Assembly: GCA_016213135.1 (NCBI GenBank)
Contig: JACRBQ010000043.1
Span: 1 to 38,220, forward strand
DNA length: 38,220 nucleotides
DNA from: Chloroflexota bacterium
GTDB taxonomy: Bacteria > Chloroflexota > Anaerolineae > Anaerolineales > VGOW01
Reading direction: 5' to 3'
Each line of letters opens with the position of its first letter. The stretch's first letter is position 1. Below the pieces are notes generated by a model. That model had not been told where the DNA came from and did not search any database. It was given only the letters and a program-made list of their open reading frames with translations. Below, in pieces: positions 8,796 to 17,099 of the stretch. The translations under genes were made by a program, and so were the position numbers.

Positions 8796-9647
8796 ATGGA
8801 CATCAAGACAGTGGGCGTTGTGGGATGCGGGCTGATGGGCGCAGGCATCGTCGAGACTTGCGCCCGCGCAGGATACTCGGTCGTCGTTCGCGAAGTCAAC
8901 GACGGCTTGTTGCAGGCCGGGCTAAAGCGTATCGAAAGCTCCCTTAGCAAGGCCGTCGAGCGCGGCAAGCTGACCCCCGAGGCGCGCGCGGCCACATGGG
9001 CCAGGATCAAGGGTGCCACGACCCTCGACGATTTGGCGGGGAGCGATCTGGTCATCGAAGCCGTGATCGAAAACATGGCGCTGAAGAAGGAAGTTTTCAG
9101 CGCGCTTGACCGGCTCTGCCCGCCGCACACCATCCTGTCGAGCAACACCTCGTCGCTATCGATCACCGAAATGGCCGCCGCTACCAGGCGGCCCGGCCAG
9201 GTGATCGGCCTGCATTTCTTCAACCCGGTGCCGGTGATGCCCTTGCTGGAGATCGTGCGCGCGTTGCTCACCGGCGATGATACCCTGGAGTTCGCCAAAT
9301 CCTTCGGTGCATCACTCAGCAAGACGACGATCGTCGCCAAAGATACGCCGGGTTTCATCGTCAACCTGCTATTGATTCCGTTTTTGCTCGACGCCATTCG
9401 GGCGCTGGAAAGCGGCAAGGCCACCAGAGAGGACATCGACACCGGCGTCAAGCTGGGGCTGAACCATCCGATGGGCCCCCTCACCCTGGGCGACTTTGTG
9501 GGGCTGGACACAACGCTGTTCGTCGCCGACGCGATCTACGAGGAACTCAAAGACCCGCGTTACGCCGCCCCAACGCTGCTGCGGCGGATGGTCATGGCCG
9601 GGCGGCTGGGGCGCAAGTCCGGCGCAGGGTTCTACGATTACAAGTAG
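8796..9647 (+). CDS. 3-hydroxyacyl-CoA dehydrogenase (3-hydroxybutyryl-CoA dehydrogenase type)
   Basis: A 283-residue protein, the standard length of single-domain-pair 3-hydroxybutyryl-CoA dehydrogenases. The NAD-binding Rossmann motif VGVVGCGLMGAGIVETCARA is at residues 5-24. The signature SNTSSLSITEMA...RPGQVIGLHFFNPVPVMPLLE includes the catalytic His and the NPVP loop. The C-terminal domain has DTPGFIVN, NHPMGPLTLGDFVGLD and the terminal GRKSGAGFYDY. It oxidises a 3-hydroxyacyl-CoA to the 3-oxoacyl-CoA, the step expected after the acyl-CoA dehydrogenase and a hydratase. No enoyl-CoA hydratase is in the window. A TAGGAG ribosome site, part of the MITE flanking repeat, lies 5 nt before the ATG. 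Confidence 0.93.
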   Translation: MDIKTVGVVGCGLMGAGIVETCARAGYSVVVREVNDGLLQAGLKRIESSLSKAVERGKLTPEARAATWARIKGATTLDDLAGSDLVIEAVIENMALKKEVFSALDRLCPPHTILSSNTSSLSITEMAAATRRPGQVIGLHFFNPVPVMPLLEIVRALLTGDDTLEFAKSFGASLSKTTIVAKDTPGFIVNLLLIPFLLDAIRALESGKATREDIDTGVKLGLNHPMGPLTLGDFVGLDTTLFVADAIYEELKDPRYAAPTLLRRMVMAGRLGRKSGAGFYDYK

Positions 9648-9671
9648 TCGCCAATCTGGAGGAGCAAGCGT

Positions 9672-12038
9672 ATGGCAGAGATCGTAGAATCGTTGAAGCT
9701 AAGTTTCGGTCCCCGGCGGGGCGTCTATGCCGAGACCCGTTCGCAGACTGACAATTTTCCGCTGGCCGATGATGCGCTCGAGCAGTTCTGCGATTTCGAT
9801 CTCATCTATCGGTCACTCTGCGGTATCCTCTACAACTTCGCGCCGACATCCGGGCATCCGGGCGGGAGCATCTCCTCCGGCCGGCTCGTGGCCGGGCTTC
9901 TCTTTCACACGATGGACTATCTGCTGGGCGAGCCTGAGTGCCTCAGCGCGGACATGATCTCTTACGCCGCCGGGCACAAAGCGATGGGGCTATACGCCAT
10001 GTGGGCGCTGCGCAACGAGTGCGCGCGGATCGCCCGCCCTGCCCTGCTGCCCGACGAACAACATCAGCTTCGGCTGGAAGACCTCCTGGGCTTTAGAAAA
10101 AACCCCACCCAGGGGACGCCGCTGTTCACTGCTCTGCGGGTCAAGCCTCTCGAAGGTCACCCCACGCCCCAGACGCCTTTTGTGAAGTTGGCCACCGGCG
10201 CTTCGGGGGTCGGAGTGCCGGCCAGCTTCGGCCTGGCCTTCGGCGCGATGGATGTTTATGGAGAACAAGCTCCGCTCGTCCACGTGGTTGAGGGGGAAGG
10301 CGGCATGACGGCCGGTCGAGTCTCGGAGGCGCTGGCGACGGCAGCCACGGCTCAACTTTGGAACGTCAAACTTCACGTCGACTGGAACCAGGCCTCAATT
10401 GACTCGAACCGGGTTTGCCGGGACGGGGACAGGCCGGGCGACTACGTGCAATGGAACCCCGCCGAGTTGTGCTACCTCCACGATTGGAATGTGATCTACG
10501 TGGAGGACGGCAGCGATGTGCGGCAGGTGTTGGCCGCTCAGGCACTTGCCAAGCGGCGAGTGAACGACCAGCCAACCGCGGTCGTCTACCGCACGGTCAA
10601 GGGCTGGCAGTACGGCATCGAGGGCCGGAAGTCTCACGGCGCGGGTCACGAGTTCTGCTCCGACGCTTACTACGCCATGCTGGCGCCGCTGGAGAAACGC
10701 TTTGGGGTGAGCTTCCCCCGCTTCGTGGGTGAGCAGACTCCGACCGAAATCGAAAACTGTTTTTACGACACGCTCCTCGTCATTCGCAAAATCCTGGATG
10801 ACCAGCGGCAGATCAGCGGCTTCGTCGCCGCGCGGCTGGTGGAAGCCGGGCGACGGCTGGAGAGCCTCAACCGTCAGCCCCGTGAGCGTCAGCCCCGACT
10901 CGAAGCGTTGCATACCGATAAAGTCCAACCGGAGATCATCCCGGCCGAACTGAGCTACAAACCCGGCGCGCGCGTGACCCTGCGGGTGGCGTTGGGCGAT
11001 ACGTTCGGCTACCTCAACCGGCTGACGGACGGCGCGTTCATCGGGGCCGCCGCCGACCTGCTCGATTCGACGAGCATCTCAAAACTTGGGCAGGGATTCC
11101 CGCCAGGCTTCTACAACGCCGTCGCCAACCCCGAGGCGCGGATGATCGCTACGGGAGGCATCTGTGAGGATTGCATGGGCGCCTTCATGTCGGGTGTGGC
11201 GGCTTACGGCGCTCACATCGGCGTCGGCTCATCCTATGGCGCCTTTATCGTCGCGCTACAGCACATCGCCGCCCGACTCCACGGCATCGGCCAACAAGCC
11301 CGGCAGGCTGCCCTGGGCGAGCCCCATCGTACCTTCGTCATCGTGTGCGCCCACGCCGGTCTGAAGACCGGCGAGGATGGAGCGACCCACGCCGACCCCC
11401 AGGCGCTTCAACTCGTCCAGGGGAACTTCCCGGCCGGAGTCCTGATCACTTTGACGCCCTGGGATCCGCAAGAGCTTTGGCCGATGACCACCGCCGCGCT
11501 CAAGAAGCGGCCGGCGGTGCTCGTGCCCTTCGTGACCCGACCGGCGGAGACCATTGTCGATCGGGCGAAGATGAAACTCCCGCCGGCGACGGAAGCCGCA
11601 AGGGGAATCTACGCCCTGCGCAGGGCGGATCGCAATGCGTCGCCCTATCACGGAACAATTGTGTTGCAAGGAAGCGAAGTGGCAAATACCTTTGTAGAAG
11701 AGGTGTTGCCTCGCCTCGACCGCGAGAATTTGAACATGAACGTGTACTACGTCTCGAGCGCAGAGCTGTTCTCGCTGCTCCCGGCCTCCGAGCAAGAGGA
11801 TATCTTCCCGCCCGACCGCGCCGCGGAGGCGATGGGCATCACCGGGTTCACCCTGCCGACGATGTATCTGTGGGTCACCTCCCCGGAAGGCCGCAACCGC
11901 ACCCTCCATGCTTTCTCGCACGGACACTACCTGGGGAGTGGACAGGCTCATAAGGTGATGGAAGAGGCAGGCCTGGATGGCGAAGGGCAGTGGAGCGCGG
12001 TGAAGGATTATGCGCGGTGGATGGAGACGAGGCAGTAG
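9672..12038 (+). CDS. Large transketolase-like ThDP-dependent enzyme
   Basis: A 788-residue protein, longer than ordinary transketolase (about 620-680). The N-terminal ThDP domain has TSGHPGGSISSGR (residues 59-71), AAGHKAMGLYAMWA, and a cofactor loop reading GEGGMTAGRVSEAL (208 onward) with the distal Asn at 239. The usual GDG is GEG here. The pyrimidine domain starts near residue 439 and has ATGGICEDCMGAFMSGVA, where Glu499 is the likely ThDP-activating residue. The C-terminal domain includes GTIVLQGSEVA. A GGAGG site precedes ATG 9672. Its role in an acyl-CoA operon is unclear; it may transfer a two-carbon ketol or acyl group, as in transketolase or homodimeric PDH-E1 relatives. Confidence 0.85.
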   Translation: MAEIVESLKLSFGPRRGVYAETRSQTDNFPLADDALEQFCDFDLIYRSLCGILYNFAPTSGHPGGSISSGRLVAGLLFHTMDYLLGEPECLSADMISYAAGHKAMGLYAMWALRNECARIARPALLPDEQHQLRLEDLLGFRKNPTQGTPLFTALRVKPLEGHPTPQTPFVKLATGASGVGVPASFGLAFGAMDVYGEQAPLVHVVEGEGGMTAGRVSEALATAATAQLWNVKLHVDWNQASIDSNRVCRDGDRPGDYVQWNPAELCYLHDWNVIYVEDGSDVRQVLAAQALAKRRVNDQPTAVVYRTVKGWQYGIEGRKSHGAGHEFCSDAYYAMLAPLEKRFGVSFPRFVGEQTPTEIENCFYDTLLVIRKILDDQRQISGFVAARLVEAGRRLESLNRQPRERQPRLEALHTDKVQPEIIPAELSYKPGARVTLRVALGDTFGYLNRLTDGAFIGAAADLLDSTSISKLGQGFPPGFYNAVANPEARMIATGGICEDCMGAFMSGVAAYGAHIGVGSSYGAFIVALQHIAARLHGIGQQARQAALGEPHRTFVIVCAHAGLKTGEDGATHADPQALQLVQGNFPAGVLITLTPWDPQELWPMTTAALKKRPAVLVPFVTRPAETIVDRAKMKLPPATEAARGIYALRRADRNASPYHGTIVLQGSEVANTFVEEVLPRLDRENLNMNVYYVSSAELFSLLPASEQEDIFPPDRAAEAMGITGFTLPTMYLWVTSPEGRNRTLHAFSHGHYLGSGQAHKVMEEAGLDGEGQWSAVKDYARWMETRQ

Positions 12039-12092
12039 CCGCCCGGCTTTGGTACGTGGAGGCTGCGTCTCGGAAGGTGGGAATGTTGGCAC

Positions 12093-12986
12093 ATGAGCGA
12101 ATTCATAGACATCAACAGCGCGGCGATCGAGGCGTTGGGGCGCGGCGAAACGGTTTGCCTGGCGACGGTCGTGCGCGTGCGCGGCTCGGCGCCGCGTCAC
12201 ACCAGTTCACATATGTTGATCTGGCCGGACGGGAAAACCCTCGGCACGATCGGCGGCGGCACCCTCGAATATCGGGCCATCGAAGACGCGCGCGCGGCGC
12301 TGGCCGAGGGGCGGCCGGCCTTCAAGAGCTACGTCTTCGACACGCGCGGCGGGCCGGAATCGGTCGGTCTGTGTGGTGGAGCAGTGGACGTGCATATTGA
12401 CGTGTTGCGGCCCGATCCCACGTTGCTCATCATTGGCGCGGGGCACATCGCCCAACCGCTGGCGCACATGGCGGCGCTGTTGGACCTGCGGGTGGTCGTG
12501 GTCGACGATCGGCCGGAGTGGGCAAGCCATGAACGATTCCCGAAGGCGGCGGGCCTGTTCGTCGTGAGCTACGACGAGGCCACCGAGACTCTGGCGCCGC
12601 TCCCCGTCCCGCTGACGCCCGCGACGTATGTCGTCATTGCCTCGTGGGGCTACGATCTACCGGCGCTGGAACAGGCCCTCGCCGGCAACCCTGCCTTCAT
12701 CGGTTTAGTCGCCAGTTCGACGAAAGCCAAAGAATTCTTCAAGCGTTTGAGGGCTAAAGGAATCCCGGCGGAGGCTCTGCGGCGAGTGCACACCCCCCTT
12801 GGGCTGGACATCGGCGCCGAGTCCCCGGCCGAGGTGGCATTATCGATCTTGTCCGAAGTGATCGCCGTTCAGCGCGGCGCGAGTGGGGGCAGTCTACGCG
12901 AGAAACGGGGGAAAGTCATCGACAAGTTGTTGACCGAAAGTCCGGATAACTCATTGGCTGGAACGCCGGAGAGTGAGAGCAAATGA
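12093..12986 (+). CDS. XdhC/CoxI-family molybdenum hydroxylase accessory protein
   Basis: A 297-residue protein with both XdhC domains. The N-terminal XdhC_CoxI region has CLATVVRVRGSAPRHTSSHM and GTIGGGTLEYRAI, plus the conserved Cys in GLCGGAVDVHID. The C-terminal Rossmann domain begins with TLLIIGAGHIAQPLAHMAALL and continues to a GAESPAEVALSILSEVIA end. XdhC proteins bind the molybdenum cofactor, help its sulfuration and insert it into xanthine-dehydrogenase-family enzymes. The obvious client is the molybdenum hydroxylase at 3276-6074 in the same operon. The stop overlaps the next gene's ATG by 4 nt (12983-12986), which couples it to the benzoyl-CoA-reductase-like pair. Confidence 0.9.
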   Translation: MSEFIDINSAAIEALGRGETVCLATVVRVRGSAPRHTSSHMLIWPDGKTLGTIGGGTLEYRAIEDARAALAEGRPAFKSYVFDTRGGPESVGLCGGAVDVHIDVLRPDPTLLIIGAGHIAQPLAHMAALLDLRVVVVDDRPEWASHERFPKAAGLFVVSYDEATETLAPLPVPLTPATYVVIASWGYDLPALEQALAGNPAFIGLVASSTKAKEFFKRLRAKGIPAEALRRVHTPLGLDIGAESPAEVALSILSEVIAVQRGASGGSLREKRGKVIDKLLTESPDNSLAGTPESESK

Positions 12987-14149
12987 AGGCGAATGTATTT
13001 GATGGCTGGCAGGACAAACCGTTGAACGAAGTACTGTTCCAATGCCGGGGATTGCTGGAGGACGCCGACTTCCCGACCGTCAAACGGTGGCGAGAGGCGG
13101 GGGGCAAAGTACTGGGGCACTTTCAGGTGTACTTCCCCGAAGAGATTGCCCATGCGGGCGGTCTGCTGCCGCTGAAAATGCGCGGCGCGCAAATCGAAGC
13201 CCGGCAGGCCGAAGCCCGCTTCGGGTCGTACTTGTGCTCGATCATGAAGACATCGCTCGAACTGGCCCTTAGCCAACGGGTGACGCTGGACATGTTCGTC
13301 TCCCATCCCATTTGCGATGCGGCACGCAACCTGGCGACCGTGTGGGGGCGCAACTTCACCTACCCGTGCCAGATCCTTTACCTGCCCCAGAATGCCAACT
13401 CGGCGCACGCCGTGCAGTACCTATACGATGAATATGGCCGGCTGAAGCGCAGCATTGAGGCGATTGCCGGCCGCAGGATCACCGACGATGACTTGCGCGC
13501 CTCGATAGCCGCCTTCAACGAAAATCGGCGTCTGCTGCGCCGCTTGTATGCGATCAAACGCGAGACGCCGTGGCTGCTGGCGGCGGACGAGGCCTACGCC
13601 GCGATGGCGGTGGGGGGAATGATCCCGCGCGAGGAGCACAATGAAATGCTCAAGGCAATCATTCCCCGGATCGAGGCCCGTCCGGCTAAGCCGCAAGACC
13701 GCATCCGCGTCGTGTTCGAGGGCGGCTTCTGCGAGCAACCGCCTTTGGACTTGATCCGGACGATTGCCCAGTCGACCTACGTGGTCGACGACGACCTGCT
13801 GATCGGCCTGCGCTGGATTCTGGATGACGTGCCCGTGGACGGTGACCCCCTGCTCGGCCTGGCGACCGCCTACCTCGAACAATCGTCGTACAGCCCGGTG
13901 CAGCACGACCTGCGCAAACCGAAAGAAGCGATGCTGCTTCAACGGATGCGGGCTTCCGGCGCCGGGGCCGCCATCATCACTGCGGCCAAGATGTGCGAGC
14001 CGGGCCTGGAGGAGCAGGTGGCCTATACCCACACCCTGGACCAGGAGGGCATTCCTTATTTCGTCAGCGAGTTTGAAGAAAGCATGACGAGCTTCGACCA
14101 CGTGGAGATACAACTGGAGACGTTTATCGAGAATCTGCTGTTTGATTAG
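12983..14149 (+). CDS. BcrC/BadD-like subunit, 2-hydroxyacyl-CoA dehydratase/benzoyl-CoA reductase family
   Basis: A 388-residue protein of the HgdB/FldC-like superfamily. It follows BcrC of Thauera-type class I benzoyl-CoA reductase from end to end: early FPEEIAHAGGLLPLKMRG, GSYLCSIMKTSLELALS (Cys85), SHPICDAARNLATVWG (Cys111), GRRITDDDLRASIAAFNENR, GGFCEQPPLDLI, and KMCEPGLEEQ (Cys338). The three Cys at 85, 111 and 338 match the [4Fe-4S]-ligand positions of the family. In benzoyl-CoA reductase, BcrB and BcrC bind the substrate and perform low-potential ring reduction, with electrons from the ATP-hydrolysing BcrA/BcrD module. That activator is absent from the window. A dehydratase role is the main alternative. 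Confidence 0.88.
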   Translation: MKANVFDGWQDKPLNEVLFQCRGLLEDADFPTVKRWREAGGKVLGHFQVYFPEEIAHAGGLLPLKMRGAQIEARQAEARFGSYLCSIMKTSLELALSQRVTLDMFVSHPICDAARNLATVWGRNFTYPCQILYLPQNANSAHAVQYLYDEYGRLKRSIEAIAGRRITDDDLRASIAAFNENRRLLRRLYAIKRETPWLLAADEAYAAMAVGGMIPREEHNEMLKAIIPRIEARPAKPQDRIRVVFEGGFCEQPPLDLIRTIAQSTYVVDDDLLIGLRWILDDVPVDGDPLLGLATAYLEQSSYSPVQHDLRKPKEAMLLQRMRASGAGAAIITAAKMCEPGLEEQVAYTHTLDQEGIPYFVSEFEESMTSFDHVEIQLETFIENLLFD

Positions 14150-14165
14150 AGTGGAGGTGAGAAGC

Positions 14166-15452
14166 ATGAGTGAAACACAACGCACAGACGCGCTGATCGG
14201 CCGGGGCGCAAAAGAGGGCGCCCGGCTGTTTCGGGAGTGGTTCCAAAACCTCAGCCAGGCCGGTGAACGTGGAGAGCCGGCGGCCTATGTGTTTGTGATG
14301 GGCAGCATGTCAGAGCTGTTGCGGACCTTTGACATCCATACCGTGTTCCCGGAAGTCAATTCGCTTCAGACCGCCGTGCGGCGCGTGGCCCAGGAGTATC
14401 TCAGCCAGGCCGAAGACTACGGCTACTCGCCCGACATCTGCGGCTATGTGAAGGCCGACGTGGCCATGCAGTTGCGCGGCGGCGAGCACCCCATGGGCCG
14501 CATCCCCAAACCGTCGCTGGCGGTTTACACCAACGGCTGCAACACTTACATCAAGTGGGCCGAAATCTGGGAGCGGATGTACCACATCCCCATATTCACT
14601 TTGGACGTTCCGGGGACGCGTATCGCCGGGGGCCAGACCTGGCCCGGCAACCCCGATTTTGAAAATGACCGCCGCTACGTCGAGCGCCAGATCCGCGAAC
14701 TGATTCCATTGTGCGAGCAGGTGTCGGGCAAGAAATTCGACATCGACAAACTGCGCGAGACGATGGGCCATGCCAATGTCATGAGCCGGAACTTTCGGCG
14801 TGCCCTGGAACTCAACCGGAGCGTCCCGTCGGTTTTCAATTCCCTGACCGATGGAACAATTTACCTGGGAGTGAGTAACTGCTTCCGCGGCACCCTGGAA
14901 GGCAGCGCCTACTTTAAGGACCTGGTTGAAGAGTTGGAATACAAGGTGGCCCACGGCATCGGCACGCTACACGAGGAGAAATACCGCCTGATCCTCGTCG
15001 GCGTGCCATGCTATCCCATCTTCCGGCGCTTCAATGAATTGTTTACCGAGTGGGGCGGCTCGTTTGCCATCTCGACTTACCTGTGGTTCGCCGGCGGCGG
15101 CGCGAACCTGGGTTTCGAATATGACCTCAACCGCCCGCTCGAAAGCCTGGCCGAAGGCGTGCTCATCAACGTGCGCCACGCCATGGATGCCATGTTCTCT
15201 CAGGGTGAGATGTTGACCGACATGATCGAGCCGTACCATGTGGACGGTGTGGTCTACCATGCCATTAAAAGCTGCCGGACGACGTCAACCGGCCTGGCCG
15301 ACAGCCGGCGAGACTTCATGTTGAAATGGGATTTGCCCAACCTGTACATCGAATCAGACATGATGGACAAGCGCGTCGTGTCGGAAGCGCAATTGAAGAA
15401 CCGCATTGACGCGTTTTTTGAAGGACTGGCGACGAGGAAACAAATGGCGTGA
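14166..15452 (+). CDS. BcrB/BadE-like subunit, 2-hydroxyacyl-CoA dehydratase/benzoyl-CoA reductase family
   Basis: A 428-residue protein. ATG 14166 is chosen for its GGAGGTG ribosome site 6 nt upstream; an in-frame ATG at 14142 lies before that site. It resembles BcrB along its length: LLRTFDIHTVFPEVNSLQTA, SPDICGYVKADVAMQLRGG (Cys92), YTNGCNTYIKWAEIWERMY (Cys125), FRGTLEGSAYFKDL, EEKYRLILVGVP, and AIKSCRTTSTGLADSRR (Cys370). The three Cys are the expected cluster ligands. It is about 40 residues longer than its partner, which is also the BcrB/BcrC size relation. The pair should form the heterodimeric substrate-binding half of an ATP-dependent reductase or dehydratase. The stop codon lies inside a heptamer repeat array. 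Confidence 0.88.
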   Translation: MSETQRTDALIGRGAKEGARLFREWFQNLSQAGERGEPAAYVFVMGSMSELLRTFDIHTVFPEVNSLQTAVRRVAQEYLSQAEDYGYSPDICGYVKADVAMQLRGGEHPMGRIPKPSLAVYTNGCNTYIKWAEIWERMYHIPIFTLDVPGTRIAGGQTWPGNPDFENDRRYVERQIRELIPLCEQVSGKKFDIDKLRETMGHANVMSRNFRRALELNRSVPSVFNSLTDGTIYLGVSNCFRGTLEGSAYFKDLVEELEYKVAHGIGTLHEEKYRLILVGVPCYPIFRRFNELFTEWGGSFAISTYLWFAGGGANLGFEYDLNRPLESLAEGVLINVRHAMDAMFSQGEMLTDMIEPYHVDGVVYHAIKSCRTTSTGLADSRRDFMLKWDLPNLYIESDMMDKRVVSEAQLKNRIDAFFEGLATRKQMA

Positions 15453-15492
15453 AACGTGAAACGTGATTGCCGTCTCACGTCTCACGTTTCAT
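15449..15492. repeat. Heptamer-repeat palindrome (GTGAAAC / GTCTCAC type)
   Basis: Heptamers GTGAAAC (15449), GTGAAAC (15456) and GTGATTG (15463) are followed by the inverse-oriented GTCTCAC (15472), GTCTCAC (15479) and GTTTCAT (15486). The two halves can form a hairpin at the 3' end of the BcrB-like gene, whose TGA stop (15450-15452) lies inside the first heptamer. The organisation is the same as in the two arrays on the minus-strand cluster. Confidence 0.7.
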
Positions 15493-15522
15493 CAGTGGCT
15501 CCACTGAAAAAAGCCCATTTGA

Positions 15523-15590
15523 ACCGCAAAGACACTAAGAACGCGAAGAAAAACAAGGGAAATTCTTTGCGTTCTTCGCGCCTTCGCGGT
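15523..15590. repeat. Imperfect palindromic repeat element (ACCGCAAAG... / ...CTTCGCGGT)
   Basis: A 28-nt arm at 15523-15550 and a 28-nt arm at 15563-15590 pair with about six mismatches around a 12-nt spacer. The arms are themselves built from CGCAAAGAA/CGAAGAA units. Sequences of this style (AACGCAAAGACGCAAAG) occur as dispersed intergenic repeats in many environmental genomes, and I see no coding capacity. With the heptamer palindrome before it and a small hairpin (arms 15674-15679 and 15683-15688) after it, it fills the 250-bp gap before the thioredoxin gene. No convincing promoter stands out in that gap. Confidence 0.65.
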
Positions 15591-15705
15591 GAGATCGTAG
15601 TTTTTGCAGTAGAGTCATCAGTAGGTGACCTTTGGCGACACGCCGCTTGCCAATGGCAGCTCATCGTTAGCAACGGGCCGCCGGCCCGACTCGGGAGAAG
15701 AGAAA

Positions 15706-16044
15706 ATGTCCGAACCTATTCACGTAACCGATGCCGCTTTTGAGGAGACCGTCCTCAAGTCCGCCACCCCGGTGATTGTGGACTTCTGGGCGCCGTGGTG
15801 CGTGCCCTGCCGCATGGTGGCCTCTATCCTCGAATCGCTGGCCGTGGAATACGATGGCAAAGTAATCGTCGCCAAAGTCAACACCGACGAAAACCCGGAG
15901 TGGGCCTTGAAGTACGGCGTGCAGGGCATTCCCGTGGTGCTGTTTGTGCGCGACGGCCGGATTGTCGATCGCATGGTCGGCGCTGCGCCGCAGCGGATGA
16001 TCAAGGCGCGCATTGAAAAACTGATCGCCCCTGTAGCAGCCTAG
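15706..16044 (+). CDS. Thioredoxin
   Basis: A 112-residue single thioredoxin domain. The active site is FWAPWCVPCRM (Cys32 and Cys35), so the dipeptide between the cysteines is VP rather than the usual GP. The cis-proline loop GVQGIPVVLFVRDG and the end G.VG are in place. ATG 15706 follows GGGAGAAGAG; an in-frame upstream start at 15625 would add a non-thioredoxin tail. It is separated from the operon by repeats and may have its own promoter. It is convergent with the livM gene: its TAG stop shares a CTAG palindrome with the livM stop, leaving no terminator between them. It is a cytosolic disulfide reductase whose partner is unknown. Confidence 0.9.
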   Translation: MSEPIHVTDAAFEETVLKSATPVIVDFWAPWCVPCRMVASILESLAVEYDGKVIVAKVNTDENPEWALKYGVQGIPVVLFVRDGRIVDRMVGAAPQRMIKARIEKLIAPVAA

Positions 16045-17099
16045 TTCTTGCGGCCAAGACCGCCCTCGTTTGCCCAGCCCGCTAACCGGCGCCGGCGTTC
16101 GGCCCACGTGGATCGCCACGATGCCCCCCGCATTTGCCACGTACCCACCACGCCGTAGGGCAGGAACAACACAATCAGCACAAAGACGATGCCGAAGATG
16201 AGCGGCCAGCGCGGGCCAAAGAACGCGTTGAGCCAGTAGCCGAGCAGTTGCAGAATGGCCGCGCCCAGCATCGGCCCGACCAGCGTCCCCACCCCGCCGA
16301 TGATGGTCATCAGCAACGCATTAATCGTCACCCCCACGCTCAACATCGTCGGGTTCGCGTTGAGATTCCACAGCGCATTCATCAGGCCTGACAGCGCCGC
16401 CAGCACGCCCGACAGCGTGACCGCCAGCAGCTTGTACACAAACGTGTTGTAGCCGATCATCTGCGCGCGGTTCTCGTTCTCGCGGATGGCGATCATCACT
16501 TTGCCCGCCGGCGACTCGACCACCCGCCGCACGATGAGGTAAATGGCAACGCAAAACGCCAGCGAGATGAAATAGAATCGCAACCGCTCGTCGGTGGGAT
16601 TCATCCAGCGCGGCGCGGGGATGCTGTGCAAGCCGTCTTCCGCGCCCGTCCATTGGGCAAAGTCGGTGGCTTCCGACAAGATAAAAAACATCTGCGCGAA
16701 AGCCAGCGTGACCATGGCCAGATACACCCCGCGCACCCGGAGCGACAACAGTCCCACGAGCAGACTTTGCAGCACGGCGGCGGCCATCACGGCAAGGCCC
16801 ACCTGCCACAGCGGCCAACCGGCGTGCTTGAGCAATATGCCGGTGAGGTACGCGCCCGTGCCGAAGAACATGGCATGGCCGAACGACAGAATGCCGGTGT
16901 AGCCCAACAGCAAATCGTAGCTCATGGCATACACGGCGAGGATGAACATCTGCGCCAGCATGCCTTGCCAGAACTTGGGCGCGCCCTCGGTGACCGGTTG
17001 GCCGGTGATGAGGGCCATGGCGAACGGGAACAGCACCAGCACGAGCAGGGCCGCCGGGCCGAGCCAATTGCGGGGCAAACGCAGCCTGGGAGTCTTCAT
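16041..17099 (-). CDS. livM: Branched-chain amino acid-type ABC transporter permease, LivM family
   Basis: A 352-residue multi-spanning membrane protein. The LivM/BPD_transp_2 signatures are AMSYDLLLGYTGILSFGHAMFFGTGAY near the N-terminus and TLSGVLAALSGLMNALWN...TINALLMTIIGGVGTLVGPMLGA in the permease core. About nine hydrophobic segments are visible. ATG 17099 overlaps the LivH stop (ATGA). In-frame sequence further upstream is an antisense-like readthrough of livH without permease character. With LivH it forms the channel of the importer. The family also moves aromatic acids, urea and other small polar molecules, so 'branched-chain amino acid' names the family rather than the proven substrate. 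The stop overlaps the convergent thioredoxin stop. Confidence 0.92.
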   Translation of the reverse strand: MKTPRLRLPRNWLGPAALLVLVLFPFAMALITGQPVTEGAPKFWQGMLAQMFILAVYAMSYDLLLGYTGILSFGHAMFFGTGAYLTGILLKHAGWPLWQVGLAVMAAAVLQSLLVGLLSLRVRGVYLAMVTLAFAQMFFILSEATDFAQWTGAEDGLHSIPAPRWMNPTDERLRFYFISLAFCVAIYLIVRRVVESPAGKVMIAIRENENRAQMIGYNTFVYKLLAVTLSGVLAALSGLMNALWNLNANPTMLSVGVTINALLMTIIGGVGTLVGPMLGAAILQLLGYWLNAFFGPRWPLIFGIVFVLIVLFLPYGVVGTWQMRGASWRSTWAERRRRLAGWANEGGLGRKN

